Part shown: positions 7,384 to 16,701 of the stretch, in pieces
How the letters are laid out: every line of letters begins with the position of its first letter
Position numbering within the stretch: the stretch's first letter is position 1
Source: Treponema_C sp050320395
Lineage (GTDB): Bacteria; Spirochaetota; Spirochaetia; Treponematales; Treponemataceae
Assembly: GCF_050320395.1 (NCBI RefSeq)
Contig: NZ_CP144459.1
Span: 434,001-498,000 of the forward strand
Reading direction: 5' to 3'
Length of the DNA stretch: 64,000 nt
Position numbers and translations under genes: made by a program
The notes under the pieces: generated by a model
Databases searched by the model: none
Seen by the model: the letters and a program-made list of their open reading frames with translations, nothing else
What the model was told of the DNA's origin: nothing

Positions 7384-8226
7384 CTAACGGCGCGGATAGA
7401 CGTATTCTTCAGCGCGTTCGGCCGGACTTATCGATTCCACAAGGATTTGCGGTTCGGGATTTCCGTGATAAGTGCCTACGGAAAGGGTGCCGCTCACGGT
7501 TACCCATTTCCCTTTTTCCAAATTATGCGCGTTATCGTAACGGCAAATAAGGCCGTAAGGCACAAGGTCGGCGGCACAGCACACCATAAGAAGGCGGGCG
7601 GGAATAAATTCGTTTTCTTTCATAAATTGACTGTCATAAAAAATCATACCCGTAATTTCAATATGCCAGCCGTCAAAATCAGCGGGGTGTTTATAAACGG
7701 CATCCGTCCAATCCAAAAAATCATCATTATGCACGGTAATACTGCGGTTTTCGGCATCATAGCCTGCAAGCTTTGTATAGGGCTTGGGCTTTTTTTGTAA
7801 AAGAGAGTCCTCATCGATTTCTTTTTTTTGTACCGGGAAAGCTTTGTTTTCCGCCGGAGGATTTAAAAACGGATTCATTGTTTCGGCAAGGGCGGGCGGA
7901 GCGGAGCGTGATGAAAACGCCGGGGAGCCTGCAAAGGAGACCTTGTCTATGCCGGTTTTTTCAAGCGGTAAGAGCATGAGTACAAGCGGAATAAGCAATA
8001 CAAAAACCGATGCCGCAGAAAGCGGATAATGCGCTTCTTTCGAACTTTTAAAGGCCGAAAAGCTCCACAAAAACATAATCGCCGCCGTAAATATAAGCCA
8101 GGGTTTTATGCGCGGCGTAACGTACACAAGATATCCGCCTGCGATAACGGATTTTAAAAGAAAAAAGCCGAATACGGCGCAGGCTGCCGCTTCCGTATAA
8201 AGCTGTACGCGTTCTTTTTTCGTCAT
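7384..8226 (-). CDS. ycgQ: YcgQ/DUF1980-family putative permease-associated protein
   Basis: 280 residues. Two or three membrane segments fill residues about 15-90, followed by a long exported or cytosolic C-terminal domain. That domain has LDWTDAVYKHPADFDGWHIE, the family pattern FIPARLLMVCCAADLVPYG with a CC pair, and a KGKWVTVSGTL strand. These proteins are nearly always encoded beside a YcgR/DUF318 permease, as here. The ATG at 8226 overlaps the permease stop (ATGA) and has GGAGG just upstream inside the permease gene, so translational coupling is likely. Transport substrate unknown; metal or small-anion export is proposed for some relatives but is not shown by this sequence. Confidence 0.85.
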   Translation of the reverse strand: MTKKERVQLYTEAAACAVFGFFLLKSVIAGGYLVYVTPRIKPWLIFTAAIMFLWSFSAFKSSKEAHYPLSAASVFVLLIPLVLMLLPLEKTGIDKVSFAGSPAFSSRSAPPALAETMNPFLNPPAENKAFPVQKKEIDEDSLLQKKPKPYTKLAGYDAENRSITVHNDDFLDWTDAVYKHPADFDGWHIEITGMIFYDSQFMKENEFIPARLLMVCCAADLVPYGLICRYDNAHNLEKGKWVTVSGTLSVGTYHGNPEPQILVESISPAERAEEYVYPRR

Positions 8227-9149
8227 AGTAAAGCCTCCAGGCCCGAAAGCATTGCGCCGAGCACTACAAGATAACACACCGTAAATGACGATATAAGCAG
8301 GCGGAGGGTAAAGCGTTTTGTAAAGCCGCTTGAAAGCATAAGCATGTTTTTAATATCCATCATCGGGCCGAAAACGAGGAAACCCATAACCGAACCGAGC
8401 GAAAAGCGCGGGATAAAGGTTCTGCCTATAACCGCATCCGAGGAAGAACACAGCGAAAGCAAAAAGGCAAAGCTCATCATAATAAATAAAGAAAGCGCTT
8501 TACCCGTGTTTCCCGTAATCAGGGGAAGTTTTCCGCCGAGGGTTTGAAAGGCCGCGGAAAGAGCCGCCCCGATTATAAGATAAGAGCCGACTTCAAAAAA
8601 CTCGCGCCTTGCGTGCTCCAAAAAATGAACGAGCGTATTGAAGGCCCCTGCGTGCGGCTTTTCCGTATGTGAATCCGTTCCGGCTTCACAGCATGAGCAG
8701 GTACAGGAAGATTCGGTCTCTCCGTGTTTGAGGGGGTTATGCGGTTTTTTAATTAAAAAAGACAGACCGGTCAGTACCGCACAGACAATGCCCAGCAAGG
8801 CCCGCGCCGCAACAATGCGCACATTGCCGCCGAAAGCGTAGTAGGTGGAAAGGATAACCACGGGATTTATAACCGGAGAGGCGCACATAAAAACGATTGC
8901 CGACGTGAGCGGAATACCTTTTTTTACAAGCGAGCGGAACACGGGAATTGAAACGCAGTCGCAAACGGGAAGACAAAATCCTCCGATTAAGGCAAAAACA
9001 ATACCGCCTGCAAGGTTTTTCGGAAAATACCGCTCTATAAAGCGGCGCGACACAAACATTCCTATAAGAGAGGATAAAAGCACTCCCGTAATTAAAAAGG
9101 GAAAGGCCTGTAAAATAATTCCTAAAAAAGCTTGAATTGTTTGACTCAT
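8223..9149 (-). CDS. ycgR: YcgR/DUF318-family permease
   Basis: 308 residues from ATG 9149, about eight predicted membrane segments. The family hallmarks are GGFCLPVCDCVSIPVFRSL in the first half and LCSSSDAVIGRTF in the second, with conserved Cys/Asp pairs inside membrane segments. A cytoplasmic loop in the middle (about 145-175) carries a Cys/His-rich stretch, SSCTCSCCEAGTDSH, that may bind metal. Upstream in-frame ATG 9236 would add 29 residues; neither start has an obvious Shine-Dalgarno. It pairs with YcgQ in a two-gene operon. Confidence 0.87.
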   Translation of the reverse strand: MSQTIQAFLGIILQAFPFLITGVLLSSLIGMFVSRRFIERYFPKNLAGGIVFALIGGFCLPVCDCVSIPVFRSLVKKGIPLTSAIVFMCASPVINPVVILSTYYAFGGNVRIVAARALLGIVCAVLTGLSFLIKKPHNPLKHGETESSCTCSCCEAGTDSHTEKPHAGAFNTLVHFLEHARREFFEVGSYLIIGAALSAAFQTLGGKLPLITGNTGKALSLFIMMSFAFLLSLCSSSDAVIGRTFIPRFSLGSVMGFLVFGPMMDIKNMLMLSSGFTKRFTLRLLISSFTVCYLVVLGAMLSGLEALL

Positions 9150-9220
9150 AAGAAGACTTTTAATTATATACAAAAAAAAGCCGTAAGGCAAGTAAGCTGC
9201 AAATCTTATCGATTTTATCG

Positions 9221-9249
9221 TTGTCAATACGTTCATCTTGATATATACT
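9221..9249 (+). promoter_or_regulatory. promoter of the orphan acidic gene
   Basis: TTGTCA (9221-9226) and TATACT (9244-9249) are 17 bases apart, 75 bases before the ATG at 9325. Confidence 0.45.
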
Positions 9250-9324
9250 GCAAATATGCTCGAAAAACATCGATACTTTAAGCGGATGTATACTTAAAAA
9301 TCATATGTCAGGGGTTCTCGGATA

Positions 9325-9927
9325 ATGCGGACATTTGAAATAGAAATTATTGAAGGTCACGATCCTTCATCATATTTTTGGTTTCATCCTGCCGTTTTGA
9401 AAAAGAATAAAGAAGATGACGTTTTTGATGTTAAATTGTACGCGGATGAGATTTCCATAGAAGAAGATGATATTCTTCATTTTCTGTACTATTTTTTTAA
9501 AAAATATTTTGATACCGACCTTGAATACAATGTAAAACGTGATTACTATGATATATCGCGCGCCGTTCCTGCGGAGTTTGAATGGTATTTGGAATATAAT
9601 TTTTACACGTATGAAGCAATGGAACGTATGCTGAATGAGATAGATACCTATGCCTATTTATTTGAAAACGATTATGACAATCCCTTGACCGATGAGTTAA
9701 AAAAATCTATGGCGCCTCATTTTAATTACATATCGGATGATGAAGTCATAAATCTCGAAGAATACATTCAAAAAGGATACGTGCCAAAAGAACCCGATCG
9801 AGCGGAAAAATGTATGCGCGAAAATATAGGCTGCGCAATAGATTTTTACAAACGTTTTACCGCACGAATACGGAAAATGATGAATGATAATCCCGACGCT
9901 TGCGTGATTGCGATTATGGGACCCTAG
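9325..9927 (+). CDS. uncharacterised acidic cytosolic protein
   Basis: 200 residues, strongly acidic and aromatic, without signal peptide or membrane segment. The N-terminal part (TFEIEIIEGHDPSSYFWFHP) leads into DDILHFLYYFFKKYF, and the C-terminal third is helical with MRENIGCAIDFYKRF. The composition is like many immunity or small cytosolic orphan proteins of contact-dependent and toxin systems, but I recognise no family. It has its own promoter and is closed by a strong bidirectional hairpin. Confidence is in the gene, not in a function. Confidence 0.7.
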   Translation: MRTFEIEIIEGHDPSSYFWFHPAVLKKNKEDDVFDVKLYADEISIEEDDILHFLYYFFKKYFDTDLEYNVKRDYYDISRAVPAEFEWYLEYNFYTYEAMERMLNEIDTYAYLFENDYDNPLTDELKKSMAPHFNYISDDEVINLEEYIQKGYVPKEPDRAEKCMRENIGCAIDFYKRFTARIRKMMNDNPDACVIAIMGP

Positions 9928-9973
9928 TCTGCGACGCCGGGCAAATCACGCCGGTATCAGCAGCGGATGTAAA

Positions 9974-10016
9974 CGCAAAGAAGACCGATATTTTGCAATC
10001 GGTTTTCTTCTTTGCG
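9974..10016. terminator. bidirectional terminator hairpin
   Basis: Arms CGCAAAGAAGACCGAT and ATCGGTTTTCTTCTTTGCG pair almost perfectly with A- and T-rich runs. It lies between the convergent orphan gene and the flavoprotein. Confidence 0.65.
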
Positions 10017-10034
10017 CTCCGAATTTTATTGATT

Positions 10035-11129
10035 TTATTCCGCTGCGTTTTGTCCCGCAATACGGCCGAAGGTGATAATATCGGTTATCGCATTACCGCC
10101 CAATCTGTTTGTGCCGTGAATGCCGCCGGTAACTTCGCCTGCAGCATACAGCCCTTTGATAAAACCGCCGTCTGCCGATTTTACCTGAGCTTTTTCGTTA
10201 ATCGCAAGTCCTCCCATTGTGTGGTGGGTAGCGGGCGACACTTTTTGAATAAAAAACGGACCCGTTTCGATTTTGCGTAAAGCTCCCGTTTTATTAAAAT
10301 CCGTATCTTTTTTATTTGCAGCGAAGGTATTGAATTTTTCGATTTCGGCACTGAACGCTTTTTCGTCAATGCCGAAAAAGGCTGCCGCTTCTTTTAAGCT
10401 GTCCGCTTTTACAATCAATTTATTTTTTTCCATATTTGCATATTCGTTGCGGTGCAGCTCGGTCATCTTGCCGATTGACTCGATTTCGTTACCCCATACC
10501 AAATATGCGCAAGCATCCGTTTGAGAAAGAATACCTTGAGAGATAACATCGCGTCTTCCGCCTTCATTCGTAAAGCGCCGGCCTTCTTTATTGACCAGCA
10601 CGGCACCGTCGAATCTGGCGTTTGCAACATAGGATATAATGCCGGTTAAGGGATTACATGTGGGATATACCTGTATGTATTCCATGTCGACGAGCCGGGC
10701 TCCGGCTTCTTTTGCCATTACGATACCGTCGCCCTGAGAAGCTTTTAAACAGGTTGTTTTATATTTTTTCCCGTATTCGGGATTGTATTCTTCGCGCATC
10801 GCGATGTTTGCACCGAATCCGCCCGTTGCAAGAATAACCGCCTTGGAAGCTTTAAAGGTGACGGTTTTACCCTTGTTTTCGGCCTTTACTCCGCTGATAA
10901 CGTCCTTATTTTGCAGTAATTTTACAGCCTTTGTATTGTAAAAAATATCTACGTCTAATTCTTCACATTTTTTCAATAAAGGCTCGGTAAGCCCATAACC
11001 CGAATTGCCCCGGGGAATGCAGGCTCTGGGAACCGAGTGTCCGCCGAACTGCTGAACGCGGTCTTGGATAAAGGCGACGTTTATATTGTCACGCAGCCAT
11101 TCATAGGATGCCAAAGCGTTTTCCGCCAT
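10035..11129 (-). pseudogene. 5'-truncated fumarate-reductase-type flavoprotein (flavocytochrome c FAD domain)
   Basis: 364 residues matching the C-terminal three quarters of the FAD-binding domain of soluble fumarate reductases / urocanate-reductase-like flavoproteins. Visible are the ILATGGFGAN segment, GDGIVMAKEAGARLVDMEYIQ, FTNEGGRRDVISQ, and the FAD-binding end HHTMGGLAINEKAQV...GLYAAGEVTGGIHGTNRLGGNA. Missing are the N-terminal signal/FMN-binding domain and the Rossmann GxGxxG dinucleotide loop, roughly the first 130 residues of the FAD domain. Homology appears to extend a few codons upstream of the first ATG (ALVSI before MAEN). The gene therefore seems cut by a deletion rather than started there. 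Probably non-functional. Confidence 0.75.
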
Positions 11130-11207
11130 TATCGATACAAGAGCGGTATTATTTTTATTGTAATTTATTTACAGATCGGCTGTTTATAATATATATGGGG
11201 GAATTTT

Positions 11208-12269
11208 ATGGATATGAAATTAACATACATACATAATCAAAATGCGGCGGATGCGGTTGCTTCGGAATTGACGGCCTTTTCCGATACGGATTTATTTCAC
11301 ATCGATGTATACGGTATAGCCGGCAAGCTTAAACTGGATAGAAAAACGGTGTTGAATATTTTTATTCAAGGGGTACATGACGGACATTTTCTTATTGATT
11401 GGATTTATCACTGTCCGACATGCGGTACTGTGGTAAACGAAAGTTTATCGGTGCACGAAGCGGTTTCCGAAGATTTTTGTCCCGCCTGTCAAAAGTCTTT
11501 TACAAATACTTTGGACGACAATATCGAGGTGTTTTTTTCAATTCATCCGGCCTTGAATCGGGGAGCCCCCTCCTTAAAACAGGAGTATAAGGCGGCTATA
11601 GACAGTGAGGTAACTCAAGGCAAGTACTGCACATGGAAAAATCCGAATGCAATCAGGGCGGTCGATTTGATTCAAAACGACCTCTACCGTTCTCTTATGG
11701 GTTCGGATGTTTTACCCTTTGATCAATCGCTTCGTATAATGAAATCGGTGATTTTATTTACCGATATCAAAGGTTCAACCCGTATGTACGAAGAATTGGG
11801 AGATGCAAAAGCCTTTGCTTTGGTACGAGAGCATTTTAAAATCCTCTTTGATGTTATAAAGCGATATGACGGAGTACCGATTAAAACAATAGGCGATGCG
11901 GTTATGGGCGTTTTTACCTATTCGGAGCAAGCCGTTAAAGCCGCACTGGAAGCGCAAGAAGAATTAATCAAACACTACGCACAAAAAGATAACAATGAAA
12001 AAATCGAAGTAAAAATCGGTATGCACACAGGACCTGCGATTGTCGTAACGCTTAACGACAGGCTGGACTATTTCGGTTCAACCGTAAATACCGCGGCCCG
12101 AATTCAGGGTGCGGCCTTGCCGAATGAGGTTGTTGTTTCGGAAGAACTGTTTGATAATAAAGAAGTAAAGCGTGCAATAGCTTCGGTTACAAAAACGGTA
12201 CAGCGCCAGTATATCCGCTTTAAAGGTATGCAGGAAACATCGACGATTTATCATATAAAGATGTCGTGA
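11208..12269 (+). CDS. class III adenylate/guanylate cyclase with N-terminal zinc-ribbon region
   Basis: 353 residues, cytosolic. The N-terminal 160 residues resemble the accessory region of stand-alone spirochaetal cyclases and carry two CxxC pairs (HCPTCG at about 69-73 and FCPACQ at about 92-97). The cyclase domain (about 185-350) begins VILFTDIKGSTRMYEEL with the metal-binding Asp, continues KTIGDAVMGVF and ends with the dimer segment DYFGSTVNTAARIQG. It makes cAMP or cGMP from ATP or GTP; which one is not decidable by eye. GGGGGAATTTT precedes the ATG. It converges on the yhf-like operon. Confidence 0.9.
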   Translation: MDMKLTYIHNQNAADAVASELTAFSDTDLFHIDVYGIAGKLKLDRKTVLNIFIQGVHDGHFLIDWIYHCPTCGTVVNESLSVHEAVSEDFCPACQKSFTNTLDDNIEVFFSIHPALNRGAPSLKQEYKAAIDSEVTQGKYCTWKNPNAIRAVDLIQNDLYRSLMGSDVLPFDQSLRIMKSVILFTDIKGSTRMYEELGDAKAFALVREHFKILFDVIKRYDGVPIKTIGDAVMGVFTYSEQAVKAALEAQEELIKHYAQKDNNEKIEVKIGMHTGPAIVVTLNDRLDYFGSTVNTAARIQGAALPNEVVVSEELFDNKEVKRAIASVTKTVQRQYIRFKGMQETSTIYHIKMS

Positions 12270-12317
12270 AAAGAGAAGAATGAAGAATCCGGGGACAAAG
12301 AAAGCATAAAATTCCGC

Positions 12318-13526
12318 TTATTCTAAAAGAGGTAAAAAACTTGTACCCGATTCCGGACGGGGTACGGCAAAAAAATCGGCCGCAGCGGCCGCCGTGTCCG
12401 CCATAGTTTCTCTTGTTCCGATGTATATATCTTTCAATCCCTGTTTATATATTAAAAGCGGAACATATTCTCGTGTGTGCTGAGAATGTCCGATTGTCGG
12501 ATCGTTGCCGTGGTCTGCGGTTACAATCAATATATCTTCTTTGCCCATCAATGCGGTGATTTTTTCTATATAAGAATCGGTTATCGTAAGCGTTTGTGCA
12601 TATCTGTGCGGATTTTGAGAATGTCCTGCAAGGTCGCTTTCCTGTATGTTTGTGCAGATAAAGCCGTGAGGACAGGATTTTATTTGTTTAAGAGTCAGTT
12701 CCAAAATCGTGCGGGTATCGACAAGATTCATAAAGCTTTTTCCTGAATCGTTTGCCACTATATCCGCAACTTTTCCTATGAGTATTACGGGAATATCTCT
12801 TTCTCCCAAAATCGAGGGAAGCTGTACTTTCGGATTTATACCGTAGCCCAAATGTCTTACCATATAGCCTGCTTCATATACTTGTGATTTAGGTGCATCG
12901 ATACCGATATATATTCCGTCGCGTTCCGTTTCGGCAGCAAGGATTGTCTCAACCGTTGCCTGCGTTCCTCCGAAGACGATTACCCGTTCTACTTTCGTAA
13001 CGCTCCTCACAATCTGTGCTATTTTTAATTCTTCTTCAAAAGAAATATTTTGAAAGCTTGTCGTTACATTGTATACCTGTCCCGGATCCGTTTCCAAATT
13101 ATCGCCGACGGCAACACAATCATTTACCCATAGGTACTCCGCCGTTTTTTTTCTGCGGACAACCGAATATCCCGCTTTTTTTAAAGCCGTTTCCGCTGCA
13201 TCTATATAAAAAGAAAAGGGCTTCATTACGGGCTTTTTTGTGAGTGTCCCCATAATTTCCTGATGCCCTAAAAAGGTATCGCCGCCGTGATGCTGCAATT
13301 TCGATTTTCCGAATACGGCATCGGGATTGATTTTCATCTTTTTGTAATCGTATCCGAGTGCGTTCATCAATCCCAGACGTTCAAGGCCGGGAAGATATAA
13401 ATCGGGAACGGCGTCGAATATATGGCGGCAGGTATTTGCTCCGTAATCGCGGGGGCGTACTTGCTGCACATCGTCCATATAACCTATTCCGTAACTGTCT
13501 ATAACCAAAACAATAAAACGAGCCAT
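12318..13526 (-). CDS. yhfW: YhfW-like phosphopentomutase-family enzyme
   Basis: 402 residues of the alkaline-phosphatase superfamily, closest to phosphopentomutase (DeoB). Metal-site segments are VLVIDSYGIGYMDD at the N-terminus and IVTADHGNDPTIGHSQHTRE near the C-terminus. HHGGDTFLGHQEIMG is the region holding the phospho-accepting Thr in DeoB. It may isomerise a phosphorylated pentose-like compound. It is the last gene of the operon and starts directly next to the yhfX stop (no gap). Its neighbours, not its sequence, distinguish it from DeoB: the YhfX/YhfS/Php/YhfT/YhfU set is the E. coli yhf cluster. Confidence 0.85.
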   Translation of the reverse strand: MARFIVLVIDSYGIGYMDDVQQVRPRDYGANTCRHIFDAVPDLYLPGLERLGLMNALGYDYKKMKINPDAVFGKSKLQHHGGDTFLGHQEIMGTLTKKPVMKPFSFYIDAAETALKKAGYSVVRRKKTAEYLWVNDCVAVGDNLETDPGQVYNVTTSFQNISFEEELKIAQIVRSVTKVERVIVFGGTQATVETILAAETERDGIYIGIDAPKSQVYEAGYMVRHLGYGINPKVQLPSILGERDIPVILIGKVADIVANDSGKSFMNLVDTRTILELTLKQIKSCPHGFICTNIQESDLAGHSQNPHRYAQTLTITDSYIEKITALMGKEDILIVTADHGNDPTIGHSQHTREYVPLLIYKQGLKDIYIGTRETMADTAAAAADFFAVPRPESGTSFLPLLE

Positions 13527-14690
13527 TTAAAAATCCTTTTTTATTCCTTCCGGTGTATAAATTCCGGTAATAACGGGGTTGCCGCTTTGAATGCCTTCTG
13601 TCAAAACAATGTCGGAACGCGTAACAAACATTTGTGTTCTGAAACAACCTAAAACGGTTTTTCCGATACTCTGTTTTGAATTGACTTCCAAATAATAGTC
13701 TATGTTTCCGGGCGAAAAAGAGGATACCTCTTTTTTTTGCAATTGTCCTGTGCCATCTTCTATAAGGACTTGTTCAAGATGTCCGCGTGCATAATAACCG
13801 CCGCCGAAAAAGTATGATTTATTTTTAAAAACATGCGATATTTCAGAAACGTAAATATAGGCCGGTTTTTCAACGGAATCGGCGTGCAGGTTAAAGGGGG
13901 TGGTTCCCGTCAGTGCATGACCCGGTTCTCCATGCGTTCCGCCTGCCGCTTTAATCATGTGCAGGTTTTCGATACTTGTTACCGAAGGCATATTCATGTG
14001 TAAAATTTTAATATTAAAGTTTCTTTCAATCAGCTCTTTTGCCCGATGCATTTCTTCAATATTTTTTGTCGCTGTGATTTTTTTTGTTTGATTGTCGTAC
14101 AAAAAGCAGGGAAACGATGTAAGGCCGCAAAGACGTACTCCCTTATAATTTTGCAGTGTTTGTATAAATTCATACAGTTCTTCCGGAACAGTACCGGCTT
14201 TTTGCCCTTCATAGATATGAGATGAAGGCCCGATAATACGCAGCATAATATCTTGGATGCGTCCCGACGCGGCAGCCGCATCGGATATTGCTTTTGCCTT
14301 TTCAAGAGAATATGCGGTGATTATTTCAGGCTTATAGGCAACGATTTCTTTTATTTTTGCTTCCGGAATCTGCACCAAGTGTCCTATGTGTCCGGCTTTT
14401 AAATTGTGCTTCATCATAATGCGGGCATCTTTATAATCGACAGCGACAAATCCGTCAAATCCCATAGTTTCAAGTTTTTTTGCTATATACGGATTACGGC
14501 CGATTTGTTTTGTCATATAATATAAATGCAGATTGTGTTTTTGCGCTTCCCGTAAGATTTTTTGCGCATTTTCAAAAAGCGTATCAAGGTCTATAATATA
14601 AGAATCGGGTAAAACAATACCGTCTTTGTGCAGCTTATGTGCCGTCGTAATCAGTTTTTCATTTTTAGTTATCAGGTTTTGCAAAAACAT
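13527..14690 (-). CDS. yhfX: YhfX-like PLP-dependent alanine-racemase-fold protein
   Basis: 387 residues with a fold-type III PLP barrel. The presumed PLP lysine is Lys61 in YYMTKQIGRNP. PGHALTGTTPFNLHAD and YFFGGGYYARGHLEQVLIED lie in the C-terminal beta domain. Family knowledge: YhfX relatives are annotated as alanine-racemase-like but no substrate is established. It sits between YhfS and YhfW in the operon, with a 12-base gap to yhfS. An amino-group chemistry step on a sugar- or polyol-phosphate-like compound would fit the neighbours but is inference. Confidence 0.87.
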   Translation of the reverse strand: MFLQNLITKNEKLITTAHKLHKDGIVLPDSYIIDLDTLFENAQKILREAQKHNLHLYYMTKQIGRNPYIAKKLETMGFDGFVAVDYKDARIMMKHNLKAGHIGHLVQIPEAKIKEIVAYKPEIITAYSLEKAKAISDAAAASGRIQDIMLRIIGPSSHIYEGQKAGTVPEELYEFIQTLQNYKGVRLCGLTSFPCFLYDNQTKKITATKNIEEMHRAKELIERNFNIKILHMNMPSVTSIENLHMIKAAGGTHGEPGHALTGTTPFNLHADSVEKPAYIYVSEISHVFKNKSYFFGGGYYARGHLEQVLIEDGTGQLQKKEVSSFSPGNIDYYLEVNSKQSIGKTVLGCFRTQMFVTRSDIVLTEGIQSGNPVITGIYTPEGIKKDF

Positions 14691-14702
14691 ATATTGCCCG
14701 CT

Positions 14703-15803
14703 TTATTTGTATATGGATTTATAGGCTTCTTCCAGAATTCGGATAACGGTTTTTGCGCCGCTTCTGTTCGGATTTATCCTGATCATTTTCTCTTTTAAAC
14801 TCGGATCCTTTTTAAGAAAGGTTCCCGACACACGGTAAAAAAGCGGCGCTATTTCGAATTTTGATTCGGCTCCGACTGGATTCGGTAAAGCTCCCGCTTT
14901 TTCCGCAGCCGCAAGTATGTCCGCTGCGACAGGCTGCATAAATTCCACAAGTAGAACCTTTGATTGCGCGTTTGCCAAAAAGGCGTTTTTTATATAAGGG
15001 AACCTGTTTTTATCGTTTAATTCGGATAACAAAATTTCGTTTTGTTCCGCCTGAATTGCAAGGGCAACCGGAGCATATACCAAGCCGCGCAGCACTTCCA
15101 TGCTTTCAAATCCCTGTACTTGACCTCCCCCGGAATAGTTACAGGCGCTTGCTTTGTCGACTAATGCTTTTTTACCGACCAGGCAGCCTATGCCGACCGG
15201 TCCTAAGAGTTTGAATAGTGAAAAGGCGGATAAATCCGCTCCGCATTCGCAGCCGATCTGCGGAACTTTCATAACCGCATAATTATCATCGACTAAAATA
15301 ACCGTCTGCGGACTTTTATTTTTTATAAGAGTAATTACATCAATCAGTTTATATGAATCTGCGATATCCTGACGGGTATGCTGAATTAAACATAATTTGA
15401 TATCCTTATTGTCCAATGTTTGTAATACACTTTCCCTGTCATTAAAATTTGCGCGAACAATATGCAAGCCCATTGAGGTAAGCGTAAGTTCGGTTGTAGG
15501 GTAAATCGGTGCGGTATGAACCAAAACCGTTTCTCCGTGTTTTACAGCGCTTTGCAGCCCCCGGCATATTGCCTGTGTACCCGCGCCGCGGGTAAGCATA
15601 CAGGCTTCCGCGGAAAAAAAATCGGCGATGATTTTTTCTACTTTTGCGGTACGCAGGGGTTTATTACCCTGCATATTTACGCCGAGGTCTCCAAGCGTTA
15701 AAGATTCCGAACCTGAAAGATGTTTTGTAATAATATCGACAAAATCAAATTGTTTTTGCATTGCTTCGGCAATGTTCATAGATGCTAAAGGATATGTTGT
15801 CAT
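14703..15803 (-). CDS. yhfS: YhfS-like PLP-dependent aminotransferase-fold enzyme
   Basis: 366 residues, fold-type I. MLTRGAGTQAICRGLQSA is the PLP phosphate loop; VILVDDNYAVM holds the PLP-contacting Asp; SAFSLFKLLGPVGIGCL holds the Schiff-base lysine (Lys198). The architecture is that of cystathionine gamma-synthase / selenocysteine-synthase-like enzymes used for lyase or transaminase chemistry. It overlaps php by 4 bases (ATGA, 15800-15803), so the two are translationally coupled. Substrate unknown. Confidence 0.88.
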   Translation of the reverse strand: MTTYPLASMNIAEAMQKQFDFVDIITKHLSGSESLTLGDLGVNMQGNKPLRTAKVEKIIADFFSAEACMLTRGAGTQAICRGLQSAVKHGETVLVHTAPIYPTTELTLTSMGLHIVRANFNDRESVLQTLDNKDIKLCLIQHTRQDIADSYKLIDVITLIKNKSPQTVILVDDNYAVMKVPQIGCECGADLSAFSLFKLLGPVGIGCLVGKKALVDKASACNYSGGGQVQGFESMEVLRGLVYAPVALAIQAEQNEILLSELNDKNRFPYIKNAFLANAQSKVLLVEFMQPVAADILAAAEKAGALPNPVGAESKFEIAPLFYRVSGTFLKKDPSLKEKMIRINPNRSGAKTVIRILEEAYKSIYK

Positions 15804-16690
15804 GTGTTTTTTCCCGTTTGTCCGTAATATGTGCGGGGATTGTCTTTTAATATTTTTTCTATAGATGTCTGGCTGAATCCCTGTTCCGTCAGTTCGTTAA
15901 AAAATGAATCGAATAAATAAGAGTACCCTATTCCGCCTTTGTACTCCATGTTTGATTTACGCGTAATATCCATTGAAAACAATACACGGTCTATAAGATG
16001 GCGTTTTTCGATTTCTTTAAGCATATCGATTCTGATGCTGTCGTTTAAATAATTATTTTTTCCTATAGTATCGAATTCGACATAGGCTCCGGCATCGATA
16101 ATTTTGAGTATATAAGAAATATCTCCCGTTAGATCGACGTGCCCGATAATTACTTTATTTAAATCAATATCTTGTTTTTTAAATATTTCAATTTGCTCCA
16201 AGCCCAAAAGGCCGAGCGTCGTATGAGTTGTAATCGGAGTGCCGGTTTCTTTGTGGGCTATTACTGCCGCATTAAAAACTTTTTTTTCGGCATCCGTTAT
16301 ACATTCTTTGCTTGAACCTATTTCTCCGATAATCTGCGCCTTTATATCGGTGCCGTCGATTCCTTCCGTAATTTCTTTTATCATAATTTCGGCAATTTGT
16401 TTTTCGTTGTATGAGTAGATGTAATCGGGTAAAAAAGGTTCTTTATAGAATCCGGTGGCGCACAGTATATTGATACCCGTTGCTCTCGAAACGGAAGAGA
16501 TGTATGAAACATCTCTTCCCATCCCGATGTTTGTAACGTCGGTAATATTTCTTATGCCTTTAGCATAGAGTTTTTTAAACTCCGCAACGGTTTCATCTTT
16601 GCAGTCAAGCAAACAATCCGTATTATTTTTTTGTTTTGATAAATCAATGCGTATGTGTTCGTGCATTAATGTATAACCGTCTAAAAGCAT
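15800..16690 (-). CDS. php: Php/YhfV phosphotriesterase-homology metal hydrolase
   Basis: 296 residues of the amidohydrolase superfamily. The HxH metal motif is LMHEHIRIDL (His10, His12). TTHTTLGLLG and VIIGHVDLTGD hold the further metal histidines, and VLFSMDITRKSNMEYKGGIG has the closing Asp. The bridging Lys seen in true phosphotriesterases is replaced by Glu in IGEIGSSKECIT, as in the PHP subgroup. It likely hydrolyses a lactone, phosphoester or amide intermediate of this pathway; natural substrate unknown. Confidence 0.88.
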   Translation of the reverse strand: MLLDGYTLMHEHIRIDLSKQKNNTDCLLDCKDETVAEFKKLYAKGIRNITDVTNIGMGRDVSYISSVSRATGINILCATGFYKEPFLPDYIYSYNEKQIAEIMIKEITEGIDGTDIKAQIIGEIGSSKECITDAEKKVFNAAVIAHKETGTPITTHTTLGLLGLEQIEIFKKQDIDLNKVIIGHVDLTGDISYILKIIDAGAYVEFDTIGKNNYLNDSIRIDMLKEIEKRHLIDRVLFSMDITRKSNMEYKGGIGYSYLFDSFFNELTEQGFSQTSIEKILKDNPRTYYGQTGKNT

Positions 16691-16701
16691 AAGAACTCCT
16701 T

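Noticed and set aside
12318..13526. Ordinary deoB (nucleoside catabolism)
   Set aside because: No nucleoside-catabolism genes are nearby; position and neighbours match the yhf cluster, so YhfW is preferred.
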